A DNA stretch of 64,000 nucleotides from Ureaplasma sp. ES3154-GEN (GTDB lineage Bacteria > Bacillota_I > Bacilli_A > Mycoplasmatales > Mycoplasmoidaceae): positions 1 through 64,000 of the forward strand of contig NZ_JAOXHM010000002.1 of NCBI RefSeq assembly GCF_025780075.1, read 5' to 3'. Of the stretch, positions 1 to 9,963 are shown in pieces. Each line of letters begins with the position of its first letter. The stretch's first letter is position 1. Made by a program: the position numbers and the translations under genes. The notes under the pieces are model-generated. The model saw nothing but the letters and a program-made list of their open reading frames with translations. It did no database searches and was not told the origin of the DNA.

Positions 1-90
1 AAAGTGGAAATACCTGTTCCCATCCCGAACACAGAAGTCAAGCACTTTCGAGCCGAAGATAGTTTAAAACAAAATAGGAAATCGCCACGC
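1..90 (+). rRNA. rrf: 5S ribosomal RNA, 3' part
   Basis: The first 90 bases match the 5S rRNA core: the conserved stretch 'cccatcccgaacacagaagt' followed by a run ending in 'gccacgc'. The 5' end lies outside the window, so the gene is partial. The 3' end is estimated from the drop into A+T-rich sequence before the terminator hairpin. Confidence 0.9.
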
Positions 91-102
91 AAATTAAATT
101 AA

Positions 103-129
103 AGAACTGAGTAATCAGTTCTTTTTTTT
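103..129 (+). terminator. Intrinsic terminator of the rRNA transcript
   Basis: An 8-bp perfect stem (agaactga / tcagttct) with a 4-base loop is followed by a run of eight T. It sits directly after the 5S gene. Confidence 0.9.
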
Positions 130-200
130 GTGTCTATGCCAAAACAAAATCGTAAATTATAGTAAAATTATGTATATTGGTAGATTCACAGGAGATTATT

Positions 201-671
201 ATGCTTAAATTTATTTGGTGTCAAACTGGAAATAAAGGTATTGCAAAAGACCAAAAAATTCCTTGGTATGTCAAAAAACAACATGACGCTTTTATTAATG
301 AAATTAAAGGTCATATTGTTGTTTATGGACAGTATCTATTTGCTAACTTTCTTGGAAGCAAAACAATCCCTGAAGCGGATAATATTATTTATTCATCAAC
401 TATTCAACCCTCTGCCGATGGCTCGTACAAAGTTATTAATGAACAAAAACCAATTTTAAAATGAGCAGAAAAACAGGATGTGTTTGTTATTGGGGGTACC
501 AAGATTTTTAACATCTTTGTTGATTATGTACAAGAGCTCATTGTTTATGAATTAAAAAATTATTATGATTGTAACCGATTTATGGATATTGATTTTGGAA
601 AATTTCATTTAACTAGTGAGGTTGATGAGGGTGAATATTATCTTAAAAAATACATTCGCATTAGTAAGTAA
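201..671 (+). CDS. folA: Dihydrofolate reductase
   Basis: 156 aa. Predicted to reduce dihydrofolate to tetrahydrofolate with NADPH in the cytoplasm. The N-terminal 'FIWCQTGNKGIAKDQKIPW' matches the DHFR substrate-binding start (usual form WAxxxNxxIGxxxxLPW). The C-terminal half carries 'FVIGGTKIF', the DHFR nucleotide-binding GG motif. Two reading segments join across a TGA at 462-464 read as Trp. The ATG at 201 is preferred over an upstream start because 'cagga' lies 7-12 bases before it. It stands alone after the rRNA terminator and converges on the next gene with an 11-base overlap. No thymidylate synthase is visible nearby. Confidence 0.88.
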
Positions 672-1017
672 TACGTTCTGCAACTTGGGGGCATAAATTC
701 ATTAAAGTAATAAACTCATTTACTGCTTTTTTATGTTTCAAATAAAAACTTGATTGAGAATAATTTAATTGTTTTGCTTCTAACTCGTTGATATAGAGAT
801 GAGTTATGATTTCGCAACTTTCACGTGACATATGCATAAGAATTGTTTGTGTGTATTTAACAATTGTTCTGCATCAGTTAATATTTTCACTGTTACGACT
901 AATTTTAGTTAGCGAACACTGATTAACAATATCGAGTGCCATTATTTGGTGTCGCGCTTTCTTATATTCTTGAAAAACAGCTCTAATTTGAGCAACTTTT
1001 GATGTAATTACTGGCAT
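661..1017 (-). CDS. Small HTH-like protein, uncharacterised
   Basis: 118 aa, read through one TGA (Trp). Not recognised with certainty. The C-terminal part ('HLYINELEAKQLNYSQSSFY' and the following KHKKAV) has the spacing of the sigma region 4 / ArpU-type helix-turn-helix found in small phage and mollicute regulators, possibly the MG284/MPN403 group. There is no membrane segment or signal peptide. A strong SD (GGAGGT, minus strand, complement of 1023-1029) fixes the start. The 3' end overlaps folA by 11 bases in convergent orientation, so the two genes share no spare terminator. A DNA- or RNA-polymerase-binding role is inference only. Confidence 0.7.
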
Positions 1018-1109
1018 ATATTAACCTCCATTTATATCTTATTTATACAAAGATTATCACAAGTAGAGAAGAAAAAAATAAAATTAGGACAAAAAACAAG
1101 CTATTGCTA

Positions 1110-1115
1110 TATAAT
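1110..1115 (+). promoter_or_regulatory. Putative -10 box of the pst operon
   Basis: A TATAAT lies 65 bases upstream of pstS in the divergent gap. No good -35 box is seen, as is common in mollicutes. Confidence 0.45.
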
Positions 1116-1180
1116 GATAAAATAGGAACAAAAAAATTATTAATAAATTAATAAACAACAATATAAAAAGTAGGAAAAAA

Positions 1181-2353
1181 GTGAAAAAAACAAACAAGTA
1201 CAAACTTCTTTCTTGACCATTAATTGGGGCTAGCGCAATAAGTTTAATCGCAACAACAGCCTGTACGGTTGGAGAAACAAAAACTATTAATGTTAGTGGT
1301 TCATCCACTGTTTACCCATTTATTTCTAATTTATCAGATGTTTATACAAAAATTAATAATGATGTTGATATTATTACGACTCCAAACGGATCAGGTAGCG
1401 GTATTAAAGAAGCTCGTGATCTAAAAAAAGATTTTGGGATTGCATCGCGTTTTGCAAATAACAAAGAGATTAATAGCGATTGAGTTAGTAATGAAATTAA
1501 AACATTTACATTTGCATGGGACGGAATTGCAATTGTTTATTATGCTCCTGGTCTTGAATCTTTAAATATTAATAAGCAAGGTTTAATAAAACTCTATGAA
1601 GGGTTTGCTGGTTATAAAAAAATAACATTTGCAGATTTAGATCCACATGTACCGGCTAATTTTGCAAAAATAACTGTTAAACCATATGCGCGTTCAGGAG
1701 GAGCTGCCGCAAGTGGAACCGCAGAAGCGTTTTTAAATAATTCACAATTAGTTAACCATACAGACCTAGTAGACGAAACGTTTAATAATTTAGAAACCGG
1801 TAACTACGGTAAAAACACCAAAGTTACAGCAGAAGCAAATTCGCAAGCATTTCAACGAATTGACAGCGATAGAGAACTAGGTTCAATCATTTACTTATCT
1901 GCTGGTTTTGTTGAAACTAATATGCAAATTCTATATGACAGAGGTTTTCGAGTAGCAAGTATTGGATATGATAATTACAATGTTAAGCCATTTGATTATG
2001 ATGTTGTAAATAAAGAATTGGTAGTTAAAGGTGGTAATGTCGCAAGAAGTTATCGTTGGTTTCGACCACTTAACATTATTTTTAGTGTAAACCATGTTGA
2101 TGAAAAAACCAAAGACTTTTTATGATGAGTTTTAACAAGTGATAAAGCCGAAAAAATCATCAAAAAAACAGGAGGAATTCCGTTAACTGATCACCAAAAA
2201 CTAATGATGTTTTTTGGTGATCAAAAAAATAAAGATTGACTAAAAGATGAAAAGAAAAATAAAAATTTCTTCTTTTCTGACTTAAAAGTATTTAAAATAA
2301 ACAATAGCGAACCTATTGATTTGATGGGTTTTTATCAATCGAGTAAGGATTAA
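1181..2353 (+). CDS. pstS: Phosphate ABC transporter substrate-binding lipoprotein
   Basis: 390 aa. Predicted to capture inorganic phosphate outside the membrane and hand it to the PstCA permease. It starts at GTG 1181, shown by 'taggaaaa' upstream and a typical lipoprotein signal: KK-rich start, hydrophobic 'GASAISLIATTAC', lipobox cysteine at about residue 28. The mature protein has the PstS phosphate-loop signatures 'SGSSTVYPF' (about residue 38) and 'PNGSGSGIKEA' (about 67). Several Trp codons are TGA. First gene of pstS-pstCA-pstB-phoU, with 9 bases to the permease. The substrate-binding motifs and the operon make phosphate specificity likely. Confidence 0.88.
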
Positions 2354-2362
2354 AAAACTGGT

Positions 2363-4534
2363 ATGAGTAGGTTAAAAAATAAACAATTGAGTAATAACAT
2401 TTTTAAAAACATTTCCCTTTTATTTGTTATTTTCTTTGTTTTTATTTTTATTGGTGTTTTCATTTTTATCATTGTAAAATCTATTCCGGGTTTTGAATAT
2501 TACGGAGTTAAAAAGATTTTATTTAGTAGTGATTTCAATTTGCACTCCTTGGATAAAGCTACAGGAGTTTCGGTTTGGCTACCTTTGGCCATTACATTAG
2601 TTGTTTCATTTGGTGCACTATTAATTGCTGCACCAGTGGGTATTAAAGCGGCTACATTAATTAAGTTTCGAATTAAATCTCAACGAATTCAAAAAGTTTT
2701 AAAAATCATTATTCTTTCATTAGCTGGTATTCCATCAGTGATTTTTGGCTTGTTTGCAATTAACAGTTTAGGGCCCGTATTGAAAGCAATTTTTCAAACT
2801 CAGAGTGTAATGAATGTTTTTACTGCATTCGTAATGTTGTCGTTCATAATTCTTCCAACGATTATTGCAACAACATTAAACGCATATGATGCAGTAGATT
2901 ACAAATTAATTGAAAACGGTATTGGTATGGGCTCTTCTTATACACGTTCGATTTACAAAATTTTCAAACTTGAGGCTAAAGGTAATATAGCAGTAGGCCT
3001 AGTACTTGGCTTAGGTCGTGCGATTGGTGAAACGATGGCTGTTAGTATGATCTTGAGTGACGAAGGTTATAATAACGTAATGAGCGATGGTTTGGTGAAG
3101 GTTTTAGGGTCGTCACTGCGTCCGTTAGGTGCATTGATTTCGATTAATATGTTCGGAGAAAATGTGGGTGAGCATTTAAAAGGGTTATTATATGTTTTTG
3201 GGATCATTTTGTTTATTGTGGTGATGATTCTGAATGGTTTTGTTTTATATTTGACTCGTAAAAGTAATAAAAATAAACACGCTTGATGAACAAAATTTAC
3301 TCAACAAATTGGCCGAGTAGTAAATATTATTCCGAACTATTGTAAATATATTTTCGAAAAAGTAAGTTATCAAAATAAATATAAAGTTAGTGTTGATAAT
3401 TTAAGCGAAGTTAATCAGTATATAACTTATCGAATTCAACATCATAAATTTATTAAGTTGTATGATGTTTATAAAATGTTTTGGGAAATAGTTGCTGGTT
3501 TAATTGCTTTTGGATTTCTGTTCTGAATTTCTTTTGATATTATTGTTAACGGTATTCTGACATTTATTAGTCCTAGTTTCGAATCAACAGTGTTTATGTA
3601 TTCGAAAAATACAACAGGTCAGGCATTAATTAATACTTTATTAATAATTTTTCTTGCACTATTAATTGGTTTTCCAATTGCATTATTTGTTGCTATTTAT
3701 TTAAATGAATATGCAAAAAACAAAACCCTTAAAAAAATTATTTATTTTTTTGTGGATAGTTTTGGATCTACACCATCAATTTTATTTGGAATGTTTGGTT
3801 TAGTGGTATTTATTGAAATTTTTGGGTGAACAGCATCAGGAAGCAAAGGGACATCACTATTAGTGGGTTCATTAACGATTATGTTAGTGATCCTGCCGGT
3901 ATTAATTCGCTCGATTCAACAAGCATTACAAAGTGTTCCTGATAGTATTCGGATGAATGCTTATGGTTTAGGTAGCTCGAAATGGCAAACAATTCGTAAG
4001 TTAATTTTACCCCAAGCAATGCAAGGAATTATTTCTGCGATTTTTTTGACGATTGGACGGATTATTGCAGAAACAGCGCCGCTGTATTTAACAGCAGGTT
4101 TAACATCAGCGAAGGGAATTGGATATTTACAATCAGGACAGACATTAACAACGCGAATTTATGCGAATGCAATTATGGCAACCGATTTGAATCAAGCGCG
4201 ATTCGTACAATATGAAACAGCTTTTATTACTTTATGAATTATGTTATTCCTAATTGTAGTTGGGTATGTGTTAGTTCCCTATATGTCAACTATTAAAATT
4301 AATTTAAAAAATTGAATTACTAAACGAAAAGCGTATTATAAAACGGCAATAGTTGATCACTTAGAAATTTTTAGTAGTCAAATTTACAAAAAAAATTTAT
4401 TAATTACTTTCGAGCAAGCAAAGATTATGAATTATAATCTTGAAACAGTTCAGTACGCAAAAATTAAACATAAAATATATAAAATTAAATATGTCGATGA
4501 AACATATATTAACCAAATAATTCAGGCCCAATAA
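2363..4534 (+). CDS. pstA: Fused PstC-PstA phosphate permease
   Basis: 723 aa, one uninterrupted frame once TGA is Trp. Two permease domains lie in tandem. Residues about 15-305 form a PstC-like unit with the EAA-type loop near 'IENGIGMGSSYTRSIYKIF' and 'LGRAIGETMAV'. Residues about 375-640 form a PstA-like unit with 'NAYGLGSSKWQTIRKLILPQ' and 'IGRIIAETAPLYL'. A charged linker (about 308-370) and a charged C-terminal tail of about 90 residues are extra. About twelve membrane segments are expected. It would form the phosphate channel and bind two copies of PstB. Fusion of PstC and PstA is typical of mollicutes. The stop TAA overlaps the pstB ATG (taATG). Confidence 0.87.
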
Positions 4535-5508
4535 TGACAAAAAAAGTAAAAATATATCACTTAAATCAGAAAAAGAACGAATGAAAAAACAAACCAATTG
4601 ACCAAATCGTCGATTATTTAAATAACAAATCAATTTATAAACGTTGATGATTATTAAAACAACTAAAACATGACGATCGGGTTTTAGTAAAAAAAATGTT
4701 AAAAGAAAAAAAGGAAGCATTAAATAAAATTAAAGAAGATTTTAACGAGGCAAATGTTTTTGAGGTTAAAAACTTCAATTTTTGGTACCAAAATGGAGCA
4801 AAACATGCATTAAAAGATATTAATGTAGAAATTAAACGATTTAAAGTAACCGCTTTGATTGGTCCATCGGGATGTGGGAAGTCAACTTTTTTACGAAATT
4901 TAAATCAACTAAATGATTTGATTGACGGAACAACTTATAGTGGCGAAATTTATTTTGATGGGGTGAATATTCGGTCAAAGAAAATTAGTCAATTAGAGTT
5001 AAGAACCCGTGTAGGAATGGTTTTTCAAAAACCAACACCATTTGAAAAAAGTATTTTTGAGAATGTTGCTTATGGGCCTCGTCAAAACGGGATTAATGAT
5101 TACAAAACCTTATCTGAAATTGTTAAGAACGCACTTATTAACGCTTCATTATGGGATGAGGTTAAGGATAATTTAGATAAACTAGGATCAGCTTTATCTG
5201 GTGGTCAGCAACAACGTTTATGTATTGCTCGGGCGATTGCCCAAGAACCTGAGGTTTTATTGATGGATGAACCGACATCCGCACTTGATCCGATTGCAAC
5301 CGCAAATATTGAAAAATTAATTTTAGAATTAAAACAGAAATATTCAATTGTCATCGTGACACATTCAATGGCGCAAGCACAACGGATTAGTGATGAAACA
5401 GTTTTCTTTTATGAAGGCAGTGTTATTGAACAAGACAAAACAAGAAATATTTTTACCCACCCCAAAGATAAGAAAACAAAGGATTATGTTTCTGGAAAGA
5501 TAGGCTAA
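4534..5508 (+). CDS. pstB: Phosphate ABC transporter ATP-binding protein
   Basis: 324 aa. ATPase that powers phosphate import. Walker A 'GPSGCGKS' at residues 110-117, Q-loop in '[10 protein letters not shown]', signature 'LSGGQQQR', Walker B 'VLLMDEP' and the switch 'VTHSM' are all intact. PstB-type proteins usually begin about 30 residues before Walker A. Here an extra N-terminal segment of about 75 residues, lysine-rich and containing TGA-Trp codons, is in frame from the ATG at 4534, which overlaps the pstCA stop. An internal start at 4696 would remove most of the extension, so start choice is the main uncertainty. phoU follows after 3 bases. Confidence 0.85.
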
Positions 5509-5511
5509 ATT

Positions 5512-6171
5512 ATGGCAACAAACTATTCAATGATGAAAGAATCACAAACCGAATTATTTGATACTTTTAAAAACTTTTATAAAAGAGTTTTAGACAACAC
5601 TCAAGATTTATGTGACAAATTAATGAATAAAGATTTAGGTTATAAAGAAATTTGTAATGATGCAGTATTCAAAGAAGAACAAGTTAATTTGATTTACTCA
5701 GATTTAATTGATGAGTGTGTATGAACAATTCAAAAAGATCAACCCCGTGCAGGGCATCTAAGGTTTTTTATTTCAGTGATTAACTCAGCAAAAGATTTGG
5801 AAAGAATTTCTGATCACAATGAAATTATTAGTGAATATTTTGAAGAATATGATTTCAGTGAACAAGAAAAAATACATTTTTTAAATGCGTTTCAAGCAAG
5901 CAATCAAATCCTTTACAAGTTTTTTGATTTGTTTACAATTAACAATTTTAATCCCGAAATGGTTGATGAAGTTAAAGCTATTCGTGATCAATACATGAAC
6001 GAAACAAACATGAAGCAAATGCGAACGGTTTATATTCATGATGAATTAACTGATGAGGAAATGAATAGTCGTGTCAAATTAATCTTGATGTATCGTCATA
6101 TCGAACGAAATATTGATCATGCGATTAATATTTTGCAAAACTTTGGGAATATTCATATTACGAGTAAATAA
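5512..6171 (+). CDS. phoU: Phosphate signalling protein PhoU
   Basis: 219 aa, all-helical, made of two repeats of the PhoU three-helix bundle. Features include 'AKDLERISDHNEIISEYFEE' in the first repeat and 'LILMYRHIERNIDHAINILQ' in the second, the latter matching the PhoU metal-binding E/R-x-x-D-H motif. One TGA is Trp. It is the last gene of the pst operon. PhoU proteins restrain PstSCAB when phosphate is plentiful. No PhoR/PhoB pair is present here, so a direct effect on the transporter is the likely role. Confidence 0.85.
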
Positions 6172-6368
6172 AAAACCAATGAATAAATTCTAGGCTAGAA
6201 ATTATTGAATGAAAAAATAAAAGATTGTAGACTTAGCAATTATTATTGGTAGGATAAACATAAACGACAAAGAAAATATATTTTTGAGAAAGTCCTAATT
6301 CACCTTCAATAACAACATAAGAATTTATCCATAAATAATGGTAGACGCATTAGAAGGGAAAAAGAGAC

Positions 6369-6429
6369 ATTATACAGAATTAGGCAAAATAAAAACTGCA
6401 CCTAACAACTTTATTTCCTTCTGTATAAT
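6369..6429. repeat. Nested inverted repeat
   Basis: An 11-bp perfect inverted repeat (attatacagaa at 6369-6379, ttctgtataat at 6419-6429) encloses a 5-bp one (ttagg 6380-6384, cctaa 6401-6405). It lies in the gene-free stretch downstream of phoU. It could be a hairpin, an operator, or an end of an old mobile element. Confidence 0.5.
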
Positions 6430-6589
6430 ATTTGCGAATTGGGTGTATTGCATTTACAAGCAATAGTGTTTTAATATCTCAAAATACAAAAAAGTATTAT
6501 TGCAAATAATTTTCTAGATTCTTTACTTTCATTTTATTCAACCAGAAGTTAAAACTGAAAAAACCAAAAAATTAACCTTAATAGAAAGA

Positions 6590-7355
6590 TAAAGGCTAAT
6601 TTATTTGTTATTTAATTTCCAGTTTTTTATTCACTAATAATTAAGGTAAAAAAATCTTGGAATTTTAACAATTCTTTTTTCTACATATTTTTGTTATTTA
6701 TTTTATGTAATTATTAATTTGCTAGAAAATAATTTTTTTCAATTCTTTATTGAAGGCAATTAAGAGATAATTAGCACTTATTGCGCTTAAAATTTTTTGA
6801 GATGATCCATTAGTATTATCATTCACTTTGCGATCTAATGACTAACATTTAAATGAGTTATAAATATAAGATTTTGAAATTAATTTTTTTAGTTTAATTA
6901 AGACTAAAAGTTAATTTAAAAAACAATTATTCTTTGAAATAATATTAACTCTTTCTATATAACCAGTTAATGTTGTAACATTATTTTCTTGTTTCAATAA
7001 ACAATACTTCTGCATATTTATTGGTAATTCCTTGATACAACTCTGGAACTATTTAAATTAATAACAACCATCCTGAACATTTTTTATTCTTATCAAAGTA
7101 TATTTACCTTCATTTTTATATGTTTGAGAAAAGAAATTATAATGAAATAAAAACTTACAAATTTCATTGATTCTTTTAATTTCTCATTTTCAGGCATATA
7201 TTGTCTTAAAATATTGTTTTAAATAATTCTTTCACCTGGGGATTTATAAGGTTTTCCAAATTTATCAGGAAAGTTATATAAATTGAACCATTGATGAAAA
7301 ACTGTCTTCATTTCTTCTTCTGAATTATCACTTATAATATTAAAAATACAATTCA
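6590..7355 (-). pseudogene. Decayed protein-coding gene, family unknown
   Basis: Reading the minus strand gives protein-like fragments in shifting frames, broken by TAA/TAG codons. From 5' to 3' these are 'SDNSEEEMKTVFHQWFNLYN' continuing through 'GKPYKSPGERII' to a TAA at 7219-7221, then 'QYMPENEKLKESMKF', then 'ELYQGITNKYAEVLFIETRK', then 'VTTLTGYIERVNIISKNNC', then 'ILSAISANYLLIAFNKELKK'. The charged, low-repeat composition differs from random A+T-rich translation and suggests one ancestral protein of about 250 residues with several frameshifts. The family was not identified; a restriction-modification-type enzyme is only one idea. Confidence 0.5.
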
Positions 7356-7398
7356 CAAACAACTATTATCAGGCAAGTTAATAGTTGTTTTTATTCCT

Positions 7399-7500
7399 AT
7401 GAAAATAAACTTAACAAATTATTTAGAAAATGCACTTAATAAACCTATAATTATTGACTTTTTGGATAAAGAATTTATATTTTTTGCAAATAAATCATAA
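7399..7500 (+). CDS. Doubtful 33-aa reading frame
   Basis: ATG to TAA, 33 residues, beginning MKINLTNYLENALNKPIII. No SD precedes it and no family is recognised. It is listed because the composition is balanced for this genome. It may be a fragment of a lost gene. Confidence 0.2.
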   Translation: MKINLTNYLENALNKPIIIDFLDKEFIFFANKS

Positions 7501-7605
7501 ATCATTATATTTTTGTATTATAAATAGTTTTTTTATCCTTGTTTATTTATAATATAAATAAGTCAAATTGATTTTGGCTGAAAATATATAAGAGATTGAT
7601 CAAAA

Positions 7606-8106
7606 GTGAAATTTAAACAAGCTTGACAAAATTACTTGACATCATTTTTAAGGGTTATAACAATTGGATTTTTAGTATGTCTAGTTGCTATAACCATTTC
7701 AAGTAATTTCGTCAACTTTTTTTATACATTTTTGATGTCAATCATATTGATGTTTGGACTGATGACTTTGCGATTGTATGCGATTGATCGTTTATGACAC
7801 AAAAAGTGCTTAAATGTAGTGTCGGCACAACAACCAATGAATAAAAAACAAAAACGGTTAACAACCGTAGAGTTCGGTTTTGTATTTGCTATTTTTCAAA
7901 TTCTGCAAACGTTACCGATTTTCATTGGGATTATCGTAAACACATTTGTCCAAACAAACCAGGGTGAGATTTTCAATACGCCTTTTTTGCTATCATTTAA
8001 TATTTTGATAATTATTGGAAATATGATTAGTCAAATTTACAAACAAAGGCCGAAAAAAATGTTATCCGAACAAAAAATTATGGAGGTGTCAAATGGAAAA
8101 TTATAA
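7606..8106 (+). CDS. atpI: AtpI-like membrane protein
   Basis: 166 aa from GTG 7606, read through two TGA codons. It has four hydrophobic segments (about residues 15-35, 38-58, 90-112 and 122-142), with basic loops. Position directly before atpB is the place of atpI, whose product helps assemble the c-ring or carries Mg2+ in other bacteria. Sequence similarity to AtpI is not clear by eye, so the name rests mostly on position and topology. A shorter frame from GTG 7819 would keep only the last two segments. The 3' end overlaps atpB by 14 bases and contains its SD (ggaggtg). Confidence 0.65.
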
Positions 8107-8923
8107 ACCACTTGATGTGTTGGTAGCAGTTCCGCATATTGGTGCTGTAATTATGGTAACTTTAATCATTCTAACCATTTCGTTAGTTTACTACTTTAAC
8201 ATTCGTAAACTTAAAGTTCACGATGTTCCCAATCGGTTTGTGTTAATTATTCAAGCAATTGTTAACTTTTTTCGTGGGATCGTTGTTGATACAATGGGAC
8301 CAAAATATGTCAAATTAGCACCGTGAATTTTATTTACTTTTGTATATATTTTCACAGCAAACATGGTTTCATTATTTGGTTTTAAAGAAGCGACAACTGC
8401 ACTATCTGTTCCATTAGGAATGGCAATTGCATCTGTCTTTGGTGGACAAATTGTTGCTTTACGTTACCAAAAAGCGTCTTACTTCTTGAAATTTGCTTTC
8501 AAAATAAAGGGAATCCCAATTATGATTAACCCTTTAGAAATCGTTTCAAAACTTTCACCAATTATCTCGTTAACTTTCCGTTTATGAGGTAACATTACTG
8601 CAGCTGCGATTTTATTAAACATTACTTTCTGAGCCTTCGCAGGTTTTACTGATATTGTGCCGTTTGTCGGATTATCAATTATTGGTGCAGTAACAATTCT
8701 CCCAATCTTAATTGGATACTTTACAATGTTTGCTGGAACAATTCAAGCGTTTGTATTCACATTGTTAACATCCGTTACATGAGGATTGGAAATTAAAGAA
8801 GGGGAAGAACATTTCGCTCATTTAGCACATAAAAAAGCAGAAAAAGAAGCTGCACAACGTGCTTTAGAAGCAAGTGCGAAACAACCCCAAGAACAAGTAG
8901 TTGCAACACAAGCTGCTGCTTAA
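8093..8923 (+). CDS. atpB: ATP synthase subunit a
   Basis: 276 aa. Membrane stator subunit forming the proton half-channels of Fo. The essential arginine is in 'ISLTFRLWGN' at about residue 163, where the Trp is TGA. 'INPLEIVSKLSPIISL' matches the conserved helix before it. Five or more membrane segments are expected. The C-terminal 35 residues, after 'LEIKEGEEHF', form an Ala/Lys/Glu/Gln-rich tail absent from most AtpB proteins. Start ATG 8093 is set by the SD ggaggtg at 8081-8087. Confidence 0.93.
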
Positions 8924-8965
8924 TAAAAAATAATATTCAAAAATTAACTAAGGAGTTAAATTATT

Positions 8966-9283
8966 ATGTCATTTATTGATTTATCAAATGTTATTTCTTC
9001 TCACCTAGATGCTTTACCAGAAGGAGCTGCTGCTGAAAAATTCAGTGATGGTGCTGGTCTTGCTTATTTAGGTAAATATATTGGTACTGGTATTACAATG
9101 TTAGCTGCAGGGATGGTTGGGTTAATGCAAGGTTTCTCAACTGCAAATGCTGTGCAAGCTGTTGCTCGTAATCCAGAAGCTCAACCAAAAATTCTATCAA
9201 CAATGATCGTAGGGTTAGCCTTGGCTGAAGCCGTTGCGATTTATGCATTGATCGTTTCTATCTTACTTATTTTCGTTGCTTAG
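8966..9283 (+). CDS. atpE: ATP synthase subunit c
   Basis: 105 aa proteolipid of the rotor ring. Two membrane helices (about residues 37-60 and 78-104) flank the polar loop 'ARNPEAQPK' (67-75). The proton-carrying carboxylate is Glu88 in 'LALAEAVAIYALIV'. An N-terminal extension of about 30 residues precedes helix 1, longer than in model bacteria. SD 'aaggag' lies 10-15 bases upstream of ATG 8966. Confidence 0.94.
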   Translation: MSFIDLSNVISSHLDALPEGAAAEKFSDGAGLAYLGKYIGTGITMLAAGMVGLMQGFSTANAVQAVARNPEAQPKILSTMIVGLALAEAVAIYALIVSILLIFVA

Positions 9284-9334
9284 TCTTTTTAAGAAAGCAA
9301 TATAAAAAATATATTTAAGAAAGGGAAACTATTA

Positions 9335-9958
9335 GTGAAAAGCAAATTTAATAAAAAACACTTAATAGCTAGTCTATCAGTTGTTGCACTTGCCGCCCTA
9401 TTTGCGCCTTTTCTAGCAAGTTGTGCAGGGGACATTCCTGAATTACAACCAACTGAAATTATTAATACACTATTCCCTAACTTGTGAGTATTTATTGCAC
9501 AAGTTGGAGCAATGTTAGTTGTATTTAGTATTATTTTATGATTAGTTTGAAAACCAACTAACAAAATGTTAGACAAACGACGAGCTTATATGGCAAATGA
9601 AATTGCTGAGGCTGAAAAAACACGCAAAGAAGCTTTAATCTATTTAGAAGAAGCAAAAAAAGACAAATTAAATGCTCAAGTCGAAGCAGTGCGTATTGTG
9701 GCTGATGCTAAATCAGAAACACAAGCATACCGTGAAAATCTAGAGCGTGAAGCACGAGATGTAGCTAATAAAATTATTGCTAATGCTCGTGAAAATGCTG
9801 AAGCTGAGCGTGTGAATATGATGAATGTTATGAAACAAGAAGCAAAAGAAGTGGCTTATATCGCTGCTGAAGCTTTGATGAAAAAAGAATTATCACGTGC
9901 TGATAATGATAAATTAGTTGATGAATTTATTAAAGAATTAGAAAATTCTAATAAATAA
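9335..9958 (+). CDS. atpF: ATP synthase subunit b, lipoprotein form
   Basis: 207 aa from GTG 9335, with SD 'aagaaaggg' upstream. An N-terminal signal with lipobox 'PFLASC' (Cys30) is followed by a second hydrophobic span (about residues 48-72, Trp codons TGA). Then comes a long charged coiled coil ('RRAYMANEIAEAEKTRKEAL' onward), which is the b-subunit stalk. The stalk holds the F1 head against rotation. A lipid-modified b subunit is known from other mollicutes. The Lgt enzyme that would acylate it is encoded at 21854. atpH follows after 5 bases. Confidence 0.92.
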
Positions 9959-9963
9959 TAAAT

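Larger units (their letters stand above)
6172..7605. other. Gene-poor region between phoU and the atp operon
   Basis: About 1.4 kb without an intact gene of confident function. It holds the nested inverted repeat at 6369-6429, the minus-strand gene remnant at 6590-7355 and a doubtful 33-codon frame at 7399-7500. A possible -10 box for the atp operon (TATAAT, 7548-7553) lies near its right end. No tRNA or CRISPR structure was seen. Confidence 0.7.

Noticed and set aside
177-200. Upstream start for folA
   Set aside because: The ATG at 201 has the SD at proper distance and gives the normal DHFR N-terminus.
1084-1308. 74-codon minus-strand frame across the pstS signal region
   Set aside because: Shadow of pstS and its promoter; composition is that of reversed Lys-rich code.
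3284-4237. Apparent stops splitting pst, atp, helicase, metG, prs and urease genes
   Set aside because: All these are TGA codons at positions where homologues have Trp or tolerate it; under code 4 the frames are continuous, so they are not pseudogenes.
7567-7590. TTGATT and TATATA as the atp promoter
   Set aside because: Spacing of 11 bases is too short; TATAAT at 7548-7553 is a slightly better but unproved candidate.
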